From assembly GCA_013695855.1 (NCBI GenBank), contig JACCZR010000014.1, positions 1 through 20,385 of the forward strand: a stretch of 20,385 nucleotides of DNA, given 5' to 3'. The translations under genes and the position numbers were made by a program. Under the pieces are notes generated by a model. It made no database searches. It saw only the letters and a list, made by a program, of their open reading frames with translations, and was not told where the DNA came from. Position 1 is the first letter of the stretch, and each line of letters starts with the position of its first letter. Positions 19,923 to 20,385 of the stretch are shown in pieces. The stretch comes from Thermoleophilaceae bacterium. GTDB lineage: Bacteria > Actinomycetota > Thermoleophilia > Solirubrobacterales > Thermoleophilaceae.

Positions 19923-19951
19923 GTGACACCGACCGCGTTTCGTCGTACTCT
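19923..19951 (+). promoter_or_regulatory. Sigma-70-type promoter of the channel gene
   Basis: GTGACA (19923-19928), 17 bases, then TACTCT (19946-19951) fits a housekeeping promoter: the -35 differs from TTGACA at one position and the -10 fits TANNNT. Transcription would start near 19958, giving a ~28-base leader with the strong AGGAG site at 19976-19980. Confidence 0.55.
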
Positions 19952-19985
19952 GGTGCCGTCGCGAGAAGATGGGAGAGGAGCAGAC

Positions 19986-20385
19986 TTGGAAGCCAGCACT
20001 CACAAAGCCCCCCTACTGAGCCTGGACAACCGCATGCGCCTGGAGCGCATTCGGAAGACGATCGCCAACAAGCCCGTGCGGTTCATCGCCGGCTACATAG
20101 CGAGCGTGATCGTGATCGCCGGGGGTCTCTACTCGCTGCTCGAGGCCGGCAACGACTGGTTCGACGGGATTTGGTGGGCGATCGTCACGGCCTCCACGGT
20201 TGGCTACGGCGACATCTCGCCCGCCGAGCTCGAGGGCCGCTTCCTGGCGGGCTTCGTGATCCTCTCGGGCATCGCCACCACGGCGGTGCTCACGGGCCTG
20301 CTGGCGGGCTGGGTGCTCTCTGCCAAGTTCGAGGACCACTTCGGCACGCCCGACCTGCACGACGACTTCGACCACATGATCGGCC
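19986..20385 (+). CDS. Two-helix potassium channel, 3' end outside window
   Basis: The visible 133 residues hold a first membrane helix (about 33-52), a pore helix with the potassium selectivity filter TVGYGD (71-76), and a second helix (about 86-112), the KcsA/MthK-like layout. A charged segment (KFEDHFGTPDLHDDFDHMIG) then runs into the window edge; whether an RCK domain follows cannot be seen. The TTG at 19986 is chosen because AGGAG lies 5 bases upstream; the first ATG (20034) would also leave both helices intact. It probably forms a tetramer in the cytoplasmic membrane. Confidence 0.88.
   Translation, partial: MEASTHKAPLLSLDNRMRLERIRKTIANKPVRFIAGYIASVIVIAGGLYSLLEAGNDWFDGIWWAIVTASTVGYGDISPAELEGRFLAGFVILSGIATTAVLTGLLAGWVLSAKFEDHFGTPDLHDDFDHMIG

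Overview
The window is very GC-rich and nearly fully coding, and reads as the chromosome of a high-GC actinobacterium. Three things point there: an InhA-like enoyl reductase, GTG and TTG starts, and TANNNT boxes placed a few bases before start codons as in leaderless promoters. My best guess is the Thermoleophilia (Solirubrobacterales/Gaiellales type), but that rests on the general look of the proteins and not on a marker gene. I see no rRNA, tRNA, CRISPR array, phage or intact insertion sequence.

Left part (1-2789, + strand): the 3' part of a D-glucuronyl C5-epimerase family gene, then an ArsA/Get3-type ATPase with a C-terminal HSP20-like domain, overlapped by a small proline-rich unknown gene.

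Middle part (2808-11043, - strand): a very large single-chain biotin-dependent carboxylase (1835 residues) with the domain order of the eukaryotic acetyl-CoA carboxylase, including its central domain, followed 46 bp downstream by phosphoenolpyruvate carboxylase. Both enzymes use bicarbonate; one supplies malonyl-CoA and the other oxaloacetate.

Fatty-acid part (11314-17220): divergent from the carboxylase runs a type II fatty acid synthase block: fabD, acpP, fabF, a MaoC-fold dehydratase, an InhA-like fabI and an acyl-reductase-like extended SDR. From acpP on, every junction is a 4-bp GTGA or ATGA overlap. fabH lies at the end on the opposite strand. No intact fabG is present, but the 234-bp gap between fabD and acpP, where fabG sits in many bacteria, still encodes an SDR active-site motif. 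I read this as a decayed fabG remnant, and it is the least expected thing in the window.

Right part (17434-20385, + strand): a second acyl-reductase-like SDR, then an EVE-domain protein, a DUF2203 protein and a small membrane protein in a tight cluster, and finally a two-helix potassium channel with its own promoter, cut by the window edge. The EVE gene is preceded by three copies of the palindrome GGTCGACC and a likely leaderless promoter.

Together the central 15 kb is a carbon-to-lipid locus: carboxylation to malonyl-CoA, transfer to ACP, condensation, dehydration, enoyl reduction and perhaps reductive release of the acyl chain. The 3-ketoacyl-ACP reductase step must be supplied from elsewhere.
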